A stretch of 64,000 nucleotides of DNA from Molossus alvarezi (GCA_037176705.1 CM073907.1:9889001-9953000); one strand, 5' to 3'; positions 23,049 through 34,777 are shown, numbered from the stretch's first letter. The notes: generated by a model not told the origin, from the letters alone. Made by a program: numbers and translations.

Positions 23049-23689
23049 TTGCTACCATATATATCTCATCTCTCTCATGATGGCGTTTCTGGCTACAGTC
23101 TCCATTTCTAATTTACCCTCAGTTGCTGTGTTAAGAGTCACTTTGTTTCTTTCGACAGCTATTTTGGGTTTTTTTTTTTTCTGCAGAAGAACCCAGTGGA
23201 GAATAATCTGTAGTAGCTGGTTGTATAGCGTTGGAAGCAAGGGAACTTCTGAAGCTTACTGAGGTTTTAGACATCACTAACCTCAAAAATTAATGACCTC
23301 CAAGGTCCAGCTCTTAAGTTAAAATCCTCAGCTATACATCAAGAAAGTATAATAATAGTAATAAAATCTATTAACAGATGAAATTATCTATGGGGAATCA
23401 GCTTTTCCTTTCATTAAGTAAGTTATTCCTAAGTATGGGACAGCACTTGATCTCAGGTAGCCTGAGTTTTTTGAACTTGATAAGTGTGCATTTTTAATTT
23501 GCATTCCCACATCAAGTCCATCAGCAATTCGGTTTTATCAGGTCTGCCTTCAAAATAGCTCTACCCACGTCCCCAGCAGCTCAGGGTATGCCTGCTTAGA
23601 CTAGCAGTACCTTCATGTGGGCTTCATATTGTTACTGTTACCTTCCTACAATCTTCTTTTTCCCACAGCAGAAGTAAACAATCATTAAA
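23049..23689. other. Unassigned unique sequence
   Basis: A T run lies at 23169-23180. No mobile element or exon was recognised. Confidence 0.45.
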
Positions 23690-23906
23690 ATGGCTGGTGG
23701 CTCAGTGGTTGAGCATTGACCCTGCACCAAGAGGTCGCTGGTTCGATTCCCAGTCAGGGCACATGCCCAGGTTGTGGGCCTGATCCCCGGTGTGGGGCAT
23801 GCAGAAGGCGGACTATTGATGTTCTCTCTCATCAATGTTTCTATCTCTCTCCCCTTCTCCCTTCCTCTCTCTAAAATCGATACAGAAAAAGTAATTTAAA
23901 AAATTG
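23690..23906 (+). mobile_element. VES SINE with intact B box
   Basis: Forward copy whose 5' few bases are lost or diverged. It reads GGCTGGTGGCTCAGTGGTTG (A-box region), then GGTTCGATTCC (exact pol III B-box match), then the CT-rich end and an A-rich tail. No clear duplication was found. Confidence 0.9.
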
Positions 23907-24084
23907 CCAAAAATTGAAGTCTTTAAAGAAATAAATTAAATTAAATGGAAATCCTATTCGCCACTCCTACACATAGAGACTTCGGGCGATTGCTTTTAAT
24001 GAGGTCTAAGCCCCTTATTGTGTCTACAGAGTTGCACACGCTCTTCCCATCCGTTCACCTTCATCTCAGCTTCCCCCTCCATGG
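23907..24084. other. Unassigned short stretch
   Basis: AT-rich start, then sequence that may be an upstream, poorly matched part of the following L2. Confidence 0.3.
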
Positions 24085-24245
24085 ACCCTCGGACTTAGTC
24101 ATGGTGAACTCTTTGGATCTTTCTAGACACACTAAACTCTTTTTGGCTTCAGAATTTTGTCTTATTCCTCCCTCTGTCTGGAAAGGGCTTATGTATTCTC
24201 ATTTCTGTAAGTGTCACATCCCAGAGACAGGTTTCTGGAATACCC
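24085..24245 (+). mobile_element. L2 LINE fragment
   Basis: The region ends with TCCCTCTGTCTGGAAAGGGC followed by TTATGTATTCTCATTTCTGT, the familiar L2 block upstream of its 3' end (usually near a 'CCTCTGCCTGGAATGC' phrase). Ends uncertain. Confidence 0.55.
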
Positions 24246-24341
24246 TGTCAAAAATAAGCGTCACATTACTCTGTTTTGGTTTATATAGGCTATCACATTT
24301 ATAATTACATTAAAATCATAGAAAAAAGCTTGAATAATATA

Positions 24342-24772
24342 TGAATCACTCATTAGCTAGGACTTCCAGTGCTATGTTAAATAGAAGTGGTAAGGGCAGG
24401 TGTCCTCAACTTCTTGATGTTAAAGGGGAAGTTTTCAAATGTCAAAGTTGAGTATAAAGTTAGCTATGAGTTTGCCATCTGTCACCTTTATTATGTGGAA
24501 GTATGTACCTTTTGTACCCAATTGGTCAAGAGTTTTGATCATGAAAGATGTTCAATGTTGTCAAATGTTTTTTGTGCACCTGTTGAGATGAGCATATGAC
24601 GTCTGTCCTCCATTCTCTTCAAGTGGTGTTATCCATCACACCTACTGATTTGCATAATGTCAAACCATCCTTGTAGCCCAGGGATGAACCCTACAAGGTA
24701 GAAGATCCTTTTCATGTGTTGTTGAATTCAGCTTGCTAGTAATTTGTTGAGAATTTAATTTTATTGAGATTT
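24342..24772 (-). mobile_element. L1 ORF2 fragment, reverse-transcriptase region
   Basis: On the plus strand, blocks such as TAGCTAGGACTTCCAGTGCT, TTTATTATGTGGAAGTATGT, TCATGAAAGATGTTCAATGT, TGTTGAGATGAGCATATGAC, AACCATCCTTGTAGCCCAGG and TGTGTTGTTGAATTCAGCTT are in the exact order of reversed L1 ORF2. The coding capacity is destroyed by substitutions and indels. Only about 430 bp remain. Confidence 0.85.
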
Positions 24773-25940
24773 GATTGTGGAGAATCTCACCTAGTAACAA
24801 TCATTCACTGGTGTAGTTCCACTACTTAGAAAGCACCTTCAACAAACACACTGCCATGTTTCATTCGGGACACTATTGGGGGAAATGCAAATATACATTG
24901 CTACAGGGACCTCCGCTATCTTACAAGCCGGGTGTTGCTCATCTTTTATTCTGTTCCACCATTGTAGAACTCTATGATCTGTTTCTAATAGAAAATTTTT
25001 CCCCAGGAAAATACTTTAGTACCTTAAACTGTCCAAAACCCATTTGATGTCTAGACATTCTTTTCCAATCATCAAATAACGAGTCTCTGGGGAAAGACTT
25101 CTCCTACTGATGTGCTCAATAGGTTGTTCTTGACGGGGCTGGTTTCCCAAGGAGCTCGCTCGCCTCTCACCTGTGCGTGAAGAGACTTCTTAAAGTCACG
25201 TCTAATTAACACTGGCTGTGTGTGTGAAAAGACTTTGTTATGACTTCCTCCACTCAATGCAGGTCAAGGAAGATCTTTCTTAAAGATCTTTCCAATCTAT
25301 TAAGTACGTTGCAAAAAGGACCAAGCCTAATATCCAAAATATGCATATTACTTAAACACTGTAATTGCCTCTGTCTTATTTCTTATTATTACTAATTTGG
25401 TATTTTTCACCATTTTCTTGCAGTTCATGCTTCTGTAACCAGCTCTCCCCTTTTCAAAAATCAAATAGTTCTTCCAATGTGAGTTTTCATCATTGGGAAG
25501 TATATTTTTAGGTCCCCCTGAATCCAATTTTAAGGAATCAGATTATATCACTTGTTTAATATCTTTCTCAGTATTCTTGTTGAAATCTTACATGTGTGTA
25601 TCTGTATCTGAAATCGTCATTGTAATTTTGAACAAAACTCTATAGATGTTTGAATCTGAATAGGTTTCTGAGCCAAACTAAAACTTGGGGACATAAAAAT
25701 GGGGGGGGGGAGGCTATTAGGAAGTCTTTATCCAATTGCTCACATCAATATACCTGGATTTCCTAAGTATCTTATTAACTATTTGTTATAAACCAGATCT
25801 TCAAATCTGTCATTCACATGGCTGCCTTAGTTACCTACCTCCTGAACATCTAAGTCAGTTGACATTTCTCCAGTTCATCATCATCTTTAGGGGCTAGCAG
25901 CTTAAAGAGTCAAGTTGAATTGCACAAAAATGACATTTAA
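24773..25940. other. Unassigned sequence, 1.2 kb
   Basis: No recognised repeat or gene. A G run lies at 25702-25710. Sequence after 25340 is AT-rich and could hide a diverged LINE, but I cannot support one. Confidence 0.4.
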
Positions 25941-26092
25941 GCCCTAGCCTGGTAGCTCAGTCGGTTAGAATGTTGTCCTAATACACCAAGATCGCAGGTT
26001 CGATCCCTGATCGGGGCACATACAAGAATCAACCAATGAATGCATAAATAAGTGGAATAAGAAAACTGTCTCTCTCTCTTTCAAATCCATTA
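25941..26092 (+). mobile_element. VES SINE, 'CCTAATACACCAAGA' group
   Basis: Starts GCCCTAGCCTGGTAGCTCAG, B-box-like GGTTCGATCCC, then GGGGCACATACAAGAATCAA, a group-specific 3' half ending in CT-rich text. An exact 12-bp duplication AAAAATGACATT is at 25926-25937 and 26093-26104. Confidence 0.92.
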
Positions 26093-26097
26093 AAAAA

Positions 26098-26285
26098 TGA
26101 CATTCCAGGCCTTCTATAGTCTAGTCCCAAACTCTTCTGGCCTCATCTCCTACCAAATGTTATCAATTCTACCACTCACACTCTCGATTCCCGCTGGATG
26201 GCCTGCATATCTGTTACTCTGAGCTTCTCCTCATGGCATTTCGAAAACTCCCATGTGCAAATGCCAAGGACTGATAGAGTCTTCT
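26098..26285 (+). mobile_element. L2 LINE fragment
   Basis: Plus-strand text runs through CCTTCTATAGTCTAGTCCCA, the CTCATCTCCTACCAAATGTT block and a CTGGATGGCCTGCATATCTG block, consistent with the L2 segment just upstream of its end. Very diverged. Confidence 0.5.
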
Positions 26286-26865
26286 GGTTGCTGTGGTCAC
26301 AGTCTGTTCCTTCCTAGTCCTGCTTCAACTGTAAGATGTGCGGTCCCTTTTGAGACAGATTTTGTCTAACCTTCTGTTTTAGTTATTGATTTGTGGTTTC
26401 CTTATTGCAAAGGGAATTCTCGGAGAAAAATCTGGTTCTTATCCAACCTCGTGTGCTACCAATATCTGGGCCAGAGCCACTCGGGGAATAGGTCCTCGAT
26501 GCGTGTTTCTTTGGCGATTTGGAAATGAGACGCCTTCCTCATCTGGAGGTCTTTATTGGAATCCACATCATTTTAGAGAGCGATGGTTTTTGTGATAATT
26601 TTTTCTGAGGGCGACACCTATCTGAGGTTCCATCTTTATGTAGCATCTCTCAGTCAATAATCTCAGGGTACTGTCTAAAGTCACCCCCTTGTCCTGGGTA
26701 CTCGAGCATCTTTGTATATCCTCAACCCAACAAGTCGCTTTACTGCTAGCCTTGTCCTTAGCCCATGTCCTTAGTCCATGTCCTTGGACTTCCCTTATAT
26801 TCTTTCAGGTTCATGCAACCCTTTAAACAATTGCTCAACAATTTTTACTAAACATTTACTAGATT
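26286..26865. other. Unassigned unique sequence
   Basis: No mobile element or gene recognised. Confidence 0.4.
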
Positions 26866-27025
26866 GTCCGGCTGGTGTGACTCGGTGGTTGAGCATCAAC
26901 CCTGCACCAAGAGGTCATCGGTTCCATTCCTGGTCAGGACACATGCCCCGGTTGTGGGCCCGATCCCCAGTGGGGGGCATGCAGGAGGCAGACATCAATG
27001 TTCACAGATGTTTCCCCAAATCACA
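26866..27025 (+). mobile_element. VES SINE, 3' part lost
   Basis: Forward copy from GTCCGGCTGGTGTGACTCGG through a diverged B-box (GGTTCCATTCC) and the GGGGGGCATGCAGGAGGCAG block. It stops before a normal CT-rich tail, so the 3' end is deleted or rearranged. Confidence 0.8.
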
Positions 27026-27191
27026 GATGGTGAGGTGGTTTTGAAATGCTTACTGACGGTCACGCCCACCGTGGACGAGGCTTTTAATAATCAGTAATGT
27101 TTTCCTTGAAGCATCCTTGCTCTTGTTACATACTCCAAATGGCCATGGAACAAGTTTAGATGTTCAAGTGGTTTAAAGGCATGGATTTCCT

Positions 27192-27387
27192 ACCCTGGCT
27201 GGGTAGCTCAGTAGCTTAGAGTATCGCCCCGATACACTGAGGTTTCAGGTCCAATCCCCAGTCAGGGCATATACAGTGATCAACCATTGAATGCAGCCAT
27301 AAGGGAAAAAACCAATCGATATTTCTCCTTCTCACCTTCTCCTTTCCTCTCTCTCTAAAAAAAAAATGAAAACAAACAAACGAACAA
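27192..27387 (+). mobile_element. VES SINE, 'CCGATACACTGAGG' group
   Basis: Starts ACCCTGGCTGGGTAGCTCAG and has the AGGGCATATACAGTGATCAA block of this group. It ends with an A-rich tail including AAAC-type units. Imperfect 13-bp duplication: GCATGGATTTCCT at 27179-27191 and GCATGGACTTCCT at 27388-27400. Confidence 0.92.
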
Positions 27388-27400
27388 GCATGGACTTCCT

Positions 27401-27661
27401 CTTTCCCAGGACCATTCAGGCTACTTCCAGTCACTGATGTCCAACTAACTCCCTGCCCACCACGGCGACACAGAAATACCAAGGTACGCTGCACCCTCGA
27501 AGGACCGGCCAGGTGTCTGGTAACTGGATACTAACATGGAAATCCTGCTAAGGCAGGTTGAACCACGTTTCCTCGCTGAGATACATGTTCACTATGGATT
27601 TCAAATACTACCTGTATTGTGTTAACACTTGTACAATTTTAAAATATATATTATTATTATT
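27401..27661. other. Unassigned short unique stretch
   Basis: No mobile element or exon recognised; the last part is AT-rich and may include the tail of the next SINE. Confidence 0.4.
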
Positions 27662-27908
27662 TCTAATCTTCACCTGAAGATATTTTTCCATTGATTTTTT
27701 TTTTTTTTAGATAGAGTGGGAAGGAGGGAAAGGGAGAGAGAAACATCAATGTGAGAGAGACACATCAACTGGCTGCCTCCCACATGACCCTGATTGGGGC
27801 TGGGTATCGAACCCACAACTAAGGTACGTGACCTAGATGGGGAATTGAACCTGAGACTCTTTGGTCTGAGGGCCGACGCTCTAACCACTGAGCAAAACTG
27901 ACCAGGGC
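27662..27908 (-). mobile_element. VES SINE
   Basis: Minus-strand copy. Plus reading has TCTAATCTTCACCTGAAGAT, a 14-base T run at 27696-27709 interrupting the usual ATTGATTTTTAGATAG block, the AACATCAATGTGAGAGAGAC core and a head ending CTGACCAGGGC. A duplication around CTTGTA(G) words is possible but not convincing. Confidence 0.9.
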
Positions 27909-28176
27909 ATTGCTTGTAGTTTTATACATGTGTATGTATATGTAGTTATATAAAGGCATTTTTACATATATGTACAGACTTATGTATATTTATGGGTAAC
28001 AAAATACCACTTTATTGCAAAGTCCTCATCATATTTTTTTCGTTTTTCTTCCCATTTTTCAACCTGATCTCCACTATTGGTATTGATGAGACGAGAATGG
28101 CAAGATCATAGTTTTCCTAGAATATCATTCTTCCCCTCAATGAGGAGCTCCTGTTTATTTAACTTAAGCAAGTATA
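27909..28176. other. Unassigned short stretch
   Basis: AT-rich (GTATATGTA-like words at 27925-27990), no recognised element. Confidence 0.4.
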
Positions 28177-28186
28177 CAATTCTTTT

Positions 28187-28459
28187 TATTTATTTATTTT
28201 TATTTTTATTTTTTTTATCCTCACCCGAGGACATTTTCCCATTTTTTTGTTCAGGTAGAGTGGGAGGGAGAGAGAGGAACAGAGAGAGAGAGAGAGAAAC
28301 ATCGATGTGAAAGGGACACATCGAGTGGCTGCCACCTGCATGACCGACCAGGGCCGGGGACAAACTGCAACCGAGGTACGTGCCCTTAGCGGGAACCGAA
28401 CCCGGGTCTCTCTGGACCGCAGGCCGACGCTCTAACCGCTGAGCCAAACCGGCCAGGGC
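28187..28459 (-). mobile_element. VES SINE, young-looking
   Basis: Minus-strand copy with CpG-rich body (for example GGTACGTGCCCTTAGCGGGA in plus reading) and head CCAAACCGGCCAGGGC. The 9-bp duplication AATTCTTTT is at 28178-28186 and 28460-28468. The T-rich left end is its A-rich tail. It is closely similar to the copies at 18731, 36252 and 40249. Confidence 0.95.
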
Positions 28460-28468
28460 AATTCTTTT

Positions 28469-29639
28469 CAATTTTGGCTTTCACAATGAGCTTCCTCCTG
28501 TTCACCACACAGCACCCTTCCTAAACATGACACTACTAAGTGTCAATTGGATACAGGGGACCTTCTCCCTGAGTCAGCCTGCAGCCCCAGGGAACCAGCC
28601 TGATTATGAATAATCTATGCCCTGCACAGACTACAACAGACAGTGGGGAAATGAATATTTTTATCTGTTTCTTCGATATGAGCACAATGGCTGAATGTCA
28701 GGAGGAGGGTTTGAGAGAGAAATGATGTTTTCGATGAGAAAGGAACATGGAACATTTGAGAGCTCTGTTTCCCCCACCCACCCACCCCGATCTTTAGAGT
28801 CATTATTCAACTTGGCAAACTTTACAGATTCAAAATGAGTTCTTCCTCTATTCATTAAGATAGCATCGCGGACGCTTGGCGTAGACAGTGTCTGTCTGCG
28901 GAGGACCGTGCGCTGTGTCGCACTGCTAATAAGCCCCTCGTGAAGTTGAGTCTTCTGTTCTTATGACATTTGTGCTGCTGGCATACTAATTCCATCTGAC
29001 AAGATATAGTCAGACCCTCTGGATGTGTCTTTGTATTGATCGGTTTCATATACATAGTTGGTCTTTGTCCCTTTAAGACAGCACCCTAGAAGTAGCTGTT
29101 GGGCAAGAAATGCCCGAAAAGCACATTTAATTTTACCCTGTTGAACGAGATTGTTAGAAGTCTGGATAATTAAATAATGTTTGAGCTTGGAAAATGTTTA
29201 GCAATTGGATGGACTCATCCAACAATGAAGATTTAAAAGAAAGTTGAGCTTAGACATAAGAGATTCATTATCCAATATAGGCCAGTTGTCACGTGGCTTT
29301 GACCATATCAAGTGTACCCAGTTCAAGTTGAGATCTATTACAAGGGTAAAATTTATAGCAGATAGTGATGTCTTTAGTATAAAAAAAAATGTTAAATATC
29401 TCATTAAAATGTTTACACTGATAATGCGTTGAGGGAAACAGTATTTTGGACATATAAATACAGTAATGCCAAAATTACTTTCCCTTTTTCTTTGTACTTT
29501 TTAAATGTGCCATTGGGTCATTTGAAATGATATATGTAATTATATTTTATTGAATAGTACTCTGTAAAGGTGAATGAGAAACAGATGAGCCCTCACAAAG
29601 GCTTAAAGTGTGGTTTAAACTCGATCATTTCCTCCTAAA
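28469..29639. other. Unassigned unique sequence, 1.2 kb
   Basis: No repeat was recognised. A somewhat CpG-rich patch lies at 28865-28925. Open frames are short without recognisable domains. Confidence 0.45.
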
Positions 29640-30345
29640 ATAATAGTCTCAAAATAAAAAAAGAGAGAGAAATTGGTTAAACTAATAAGAGAAATCGATC
29701 ATTTACTCTGTGTGTGATTTTAACCACTTTGTTCAGCAACTTATAGAAGAGACAAAATTAGTAAGAGCATAGATGATTTCAATCACATGATGATCCAACT
29801 TGACCTTATTTACATACATCCAAATCTGCATTCCACAACTTAAGGCCATATTCTGAGCCACAAAGTAAGTCTTGACAAATTCCTAAGGACTAAAATCACT
29901 GAGAGTATATTTGCTAACCGCAATATAATTACACCAAAAATCAATACAAAAAGAAAACCGGAAAAGCTGTAATACTTGAAATTTATCAATACATTTCTAC
30001 AGAGACCACGGGTCAAAGAATGTGGATATTAGAAAATATTTTCTGCTGAATGATAACGAAAATGCAACTTCTCAAGACATAGGGGACGGAACTTCAACAG
30101 TGCCTGGGAGGAAATGAATCTTGAAAGCATAGATTAGAAAAGAAGAATGACTGCAAAATCGATGGTCTCAGTGTCTTCTGATGAACTTAGAAACAGAGGG
30201 GCAAATAAAACCCCCAAAACACAAAGGGAGAGAAGCAATAATTAAGAGAATTCTATTCACAAAATCGAAAGGAATACACTACGGAGAAACCAGCAAAGTC
30301 AGAAGCTCACTTTTTAAGAGATTGCCAGAATAAAAAAATATAAGA
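29640..30345 (+). mobile_element. L1 ORF2 fragment (5' to middle part)
   Basis: Ordered blocks match forward L1 ORF2: CACATGATGATCCAACTTGA, CATTCCACAACTTAAGGCCA, AAGTAAGTCTTGACAAATTC, AGAAAACCGGAAAAGCTGTA, CCACGGGTCAAAGAATGTGG, TTAGAAAATATTTTCTGCTG and AGATTAGAAAAGAAGAATGA. This is the endonuclease-to-reverse-transcriptase linker region. Frameshifts and stops destroy coding. The 3' end of the element is absent. Confidence 0.8.
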
Positions 30346-30404
30346 AAAGACAACTTAGCAAAATCGGGATGGGGGGACAGACAGCATTCAAGATGTAAAT
30401 GGCA

Positions 30405-30500
30405 ACCAGCTCCTCCACTCTCTGAGCTGTTTTCCCATCTGTGCAATGGGAACTATGCTTCATTTGCAGAATTCTTGCGATTACACAAGATGTGGGTGTT
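30405..30500 (+). mobile_element. MIR fragment
   Basis: TCTGAGCTGTTTTCCCATCT followed by GTGCAATGGGAACTATGC fits the central MIR block in forward orientation. Short and diverged. Confidence 0.55.
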
Positions 30501-30887
30501 TCTTGGTGCAGCCCATGAAACCCAGAAGCATCTGCCAGCAACAAGCGGCACCGACGGTGTGTTCAGAACCATTTGAAGGACTGGCCACACAGAGATGAGT
30601 CATGAAATCACCAGAACTGAGTCGCTGTGGGAGTGAATCAGCCAGTCTGTCTGCACACTAGCATGTAGGAGCACGCCATACGTGCTACTTTTTCCTTTTC
30701 TCAAAGGTGTATTTTATGGAAGGTGACTCCTCACGCTTCAAGGCTCCATTTAGAGATGTTCGACGAATAAGAGACTGAAATAAGAGATTTTCACATCTTA
30801 GTATTTTACAAATGGTTACAGGGTGTGTGGGTGTCATTGATAACGCCAGAGACTTGTTTGTTTTTCAGGCATCTATGTGGCCCATGC
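30501..30887. other. Unassigned unique sequence
   Basis: No recognised repeat or gene. Confidence 0.4.
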
Positions 30888-30990
30888 ATTTTCATCCCCA
30901 CTGCATTTTACTGAGTGAACAGAGGCTCAGAGAGGTTAGGCGACTTGCCCAATGGCACACTCACGCACACACACACACACATGCACACAC
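30888..30990 (-). mobile_element. MIR fragment followed by (CA)n
   Basis: GAACAGAGGCTCAGAGAGGT and TAGGCGACTTGCCCAATGGC are the reversed MIR central block. A short interrupted CA run at 30960-30988 follows, as is common beside MIR pieces. Confidence 0.65.
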
Positions 30991-31369
30991 CCATCCTGCT
31001 GGGCACTGTGCCCCTCGCTGCCCAGGTGTGAGTTTCCTAGTGCTCCGACCCCTTAGGGGCGGGGCGGAGAGCAGGTGCAGTCCACCTTGTTGAATGGTGA
31101 CAACCTGGGACATTGTCAGAGCACAGGAAAGCCAGGCAGCTGCGGGCCAGCCCAACTAGCATCTGGGGTTGGAAAGGTGGGGACTGCATTGCTGGGTGGA
31201 GGGGGCTGGCTGCCCTCTGTGGCTTGCTCTGCAGTGTGCTGCGGCTGGTGGCGGCACTGGCCGGAGTCACAGTGCTGGTGGCAGGCATGGCATTAGGAGA
31301 GCATCACTAGGGATACGAACAATAACAACGGCAGTAACAATAATAATTTCCCTTTCCAGGGACGATGGT
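30991..31369. other. GC-rich unique sequence
   Basis: No repeat recognised. Several overlapping open frames occur on both strands because of the GC-richness. None shows a known domain. Confidence 0.4.
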
Positions 31370-31850
31370 GTAACGGGGCGAAGAATCCCAGGACGCGCTG
31401 AAAACCCAGGGGGGCTGGGGAGTAATAAAATAAGAGGGAGGATAAACCAGTGACCCTTGTCGGCAGTGAACAGCGGCAGATTAGAAAATGTTTCATGCTA
31501 ATTTCCATGGAGATTTCTTTAATTTATCGAAGGTTGCTTCCCCGCCCGGTCTGGCGCATACCGGCCGCGTCCTCGGTGGTCGCGCCACCCACCCGGACCA
31601 CGCGGGTCACCCGGGCGCTTCCAACGTCTCCATCAGCGCGCCCGCGTCACGGGCTCCTTCCCTGTTCTCGCTTTGTTTTCTTTCTTTCTCTCCTCAGCAG
31701 TCTTAGGATTCTTGTCACATGATGGCTTCATCGGGGCCCTGTCCTCCCGATCCTTTCAAGTTCTTTCTCCTGCCTGGCATATCCAAAGAGATTTGTGGGT
31801 CACCGAGCCGGGACGCGGCGTATAAAGTCATCAGGCTGCTCCGCACCACC
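31370..31850. promoter_or_regulatory. Small CpG-rich patch with TATA-like motif
   Basis: Roughly 20 CpG sites can be counted in about 115 bp at 31540-31660, far above the rest of the window. A further CpG-containing block at 31803-31820 is followed by TATAAA at 31821-31826. No exon or splice donor is recognised downstream. This could be a small promoter, an enhancer with retained CpGs or a chance patch. Direction would be plus if the TATA-like motif is used. Confidence 0.35.
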
Positions 31851-33376
31851 TCGCTCACTGGCCACGTTGTTCTTCTGCAAGGGGCCGGGCCAGGCTGGGT
31901 CTGTTTAATAACTAGATTTGTCGTTCAGCCAAAGATGTTCGCTTTTAAAGAAAACACAGACAGGCAGAGAGAGACAGGTTGCTGAGTCGGTTTCCCAAAT
32001 GAAACTTATTCGCAGCCTCCATAACGGGAACGCATCATAGGACTGAAAAAGGCTTTCTAGAACCTCCTTATTGAGCATTATTGTTCTATTATCATTATTG
32101 TAGTTTAGGATCTCGCGAACCATCGAAATATTCAATCCTGTGCTATTTCAGCCACCAAATCACAAATTGCACGTTGTGAGTGTGTGTGTGTGTACGCCTT
32201 TTAAAGAATAACGTTCAAGTTCACCAAATAATTGGGATTCACTCTGCTAGTAAAATACGTTTTAAATGGAAGTGTTTTAGGAGCTGTATGCAAATGGATG
32301 GATGTGCGGTTATGTATATGTGATATAACATGTAACCGCCAAAACAAGCCCCAGAGCGAGGCTCCGTATTTCCAGGGCTTTTCCAGGGCAAGACAGTCCT
32401 TGTTCACACAATTACGCAGGACCGGTAGGAGACTGTCTCTTCTGACCCCTCACTGACCTTCCTCCTGCTTCATCTGGCTTCCCTGGTGGCAGTGGGCATG
32501 GTTGCCACGGAAGCCACCGTGAAACTGAGGCACCAGCTCCAGTGGAAATTCCCCTTGCTGCTCAGAGTCTGCACTGGCCACGCGGTACCTGAATGGACGG
32601 CTTTCCAAAGGCACCTGCCGACAGCCCCTGCCATCGTTTCTGCAGGGACAACTGCTATAAATATGCTGTAGTTACTCACACCTTGAAAGGTCAGAGCAGG
32701 TGTCTTGGGCATGCATTCTCTGTTGTAGAAACCGAGGTGACCCCATAGAAGTTACCCCGTGGTAGCATAGAAATCCCCAGTCGGCAAGTGTGTTTGGAGA
32801 AGTTCAACGTGGGCTTTGTGTTCGAATTACGAAGTTCTTTCTGCAGCCATACGTAACTAAATATCGCCAATGAATACTATCATATTTTACATTATATCTT
32901 ATGTATTCCGATATTATGTATAAGGGACAGCATTGGAAAAGTAGGAGGTTTTTCTATGTCACGCCTGGACAAGTACTACGTTTAGCTGACACAATTCTTG
33001 GGGTCCTTTCCCAGAATTCTGCTGTTCAGTGACTAGAAATTACTCGGAGCTAGGCACAGCAATTATGTGACCTTCATGCCTCCACGTCTTTCTGCCATGC
33101 CCAGCATACTCCTGCTCTGGTCCATGGGGGTCCTAACAGCGTCTCCAACCCACCAACCAGGAGCCCAGGCATCACATGGATTGTACTTGCCGAACCTGAT
33201 CTAGGTTGCCAAGCGTACTTTGTGCCTGTGAACTACTCAAATTATTCCTCACTGTCAGTTCTAGAATACTTAGAATGTCAAGTTTTCATCCAATGGCTCC
33301 TAGGACAAGAAAGTGGATTTTGTTTGTTCCAACCCCGAGGGATATGAGACAGATGTTCTACTGTACTTTGCTGTTT
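31851..33376. other. Unassigned unique sequence, 1.5 kb
   Basis: A short GT run lies at 32179-32193. The frames of 61 and 80 codons around 32470-32712 overlap on opposite strands and are unrecognised. No repeat or exon was identified. Confidence 0.4.
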
Positions 33377-33438
33377 CCTCTCTCATCAATGTTTCTCTCT
33401 CTCTCCTCTTTCCTCTCTCTAAAAATCAACCAAAACAG
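33377..33438 (+). mobile_element. VES SINE, 3' end only
   Basis: CTCTCATCAATGTTTCTCTC, the CT-rich run and CTAAAAATCAACCAAAACAG are the last 60 bp of a forward VES. The body is missing, as in 5' truncation during insertion. Confidence 0.75.
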
Positions 33439-33510
33439 ATTTTTTTTTAAATTTAAAAATAGTCACAGTAAAGAACTGTGATTCATAACAAATTATAATA
33501 TTTTAAAAAT

Positions 33511-33718
33511 TTGTTTTCTTTATTGATTTTAGAGAGAGAGGAAGAGAGAGGGAGAGAGAGATAGAAACATCGATGAGAGTGAACAGCGATTGGCCGCCTC
33601 CTGCATGCCCCCTACTGGGGATCAGACCCATAACCTGGACATGTGCCCTGGCCAGGAACTGAACTGATGATCTCTTGGTGCAGGGTCGACACTCAACCAC
33701 TGAGCCACACCTGCTGGG
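33511..33718 (-). mobile_element. VES SINE
   Basis: Minus-strand copy: GATTTTAGAGAGAGAGGAAG tail side, AACATCGATGAGAGTGAACA core, CCCCCTACTGGGGATCAGAC block, head GAGCCACACCTGCTGGG. An 8-bp duplication TTAAAAAT is at 33503-33510 and 33719-33726. Its tail faces the VES tail fragment on the left, making a tail-to-tail inverted pair. Confidence 0.9.
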
Positions 33719-33726
33719 TTAAAAAT

Positions 33727-34777
33727 GAAGCTTTAGATGGCATGATGGGGAAGACACCTCTTGTATTTAATATACAACTTGGTCTATCTCTGTCACCTCT
33801 GTAACCTTCCAGATTCCTCTTGCATTTAATGACTGTATGTTCCCACAGGATCCAAGCCCATCATCAGAGTTAAAGTTAGGAGGGCTGGTGAATGTTACAC
33901 CATTAATTTCATAAATATGCAATACTAAAATTAAGTGTCACCCTGGTCTGTCAGTGTTCAGCAAATTCCTCCGTGCACGCTGGGATGTGTTAGCTGACCC
34001 TGTGTCTGGGATATGAGACATTCGCACTTGGTAAGAAGATTTCCCAAAAGTGAATTCGCCCCCTTTGTGAAACGGGTCCACGGATTGTCAAGATAGGAAA
34101 TGAGACAGGGGGATTGGCCATCACATCCGAGTCCGCAGACCAGATATCACTGCGTTCCGGCGTCAGGGCAAATGTCCTTCGTGGGCTTAGAGAATCCTTG
34201 TGACACACATTCTTCTTACATCAATGCTGATGAAGCTGAGGGATAAGCCGGGAGCTGCTTAGTTGTGTCTTAGTGCAGATCACATAGCCAGAATCATGGT
34301 CACGTGCTAGCAAAATCCGAGGAACCACGGCCCTGCCCGTCTTCCTTGGATCATCCCACGTTTACCCATTTTGGTAATGTGAGAAGGTCCTTTGATCAGT
34401 GATGTTCACGGCTCCGGTCTTTCTTGCTTCTGTTTCTCGGCATAAAAAAAAAAAAAGGGAAGGAACTGCTTGAGACGAGAGAGATGCAGGGAGCAAACGT
34501 GAGCCAGGTGAGACAGGAGACGCTGCTGGAATAGAGGCTGTGGGTTTTCCGGTTCATACATGTCTGTTTTATTTGCCTTTCTTCCCGTTATTCCTTCCAC
34601 CTGCTCTGCCTCTCCATCCACACAAAAAAAAGTTTTTAAAAGACGGAGTGAGACCAACATCCCAACAGCCCAAAAGGGTACGTGGAACTCACTTCCTAAA
34701 TGTTTTCAGAGCCCGAGAATGAATAGGGGGGTGAAACAGCCCCGAGGATGGACCCCGCCAAAGCCTTGCTCCCAGGC
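33727..34777. other. Unassigned unique sequence
   Basis: No mobile element or gene recognised. There is an A run at 34444-34456. Confidence 0.45.

Noticed and set aside
31196..31310. Coding exon in the GC-rich stretch before the CpG patch
   Set aside because: Open frames exist on both strands, as expected from GC-richness. None shows a domain or consistent splice sites.
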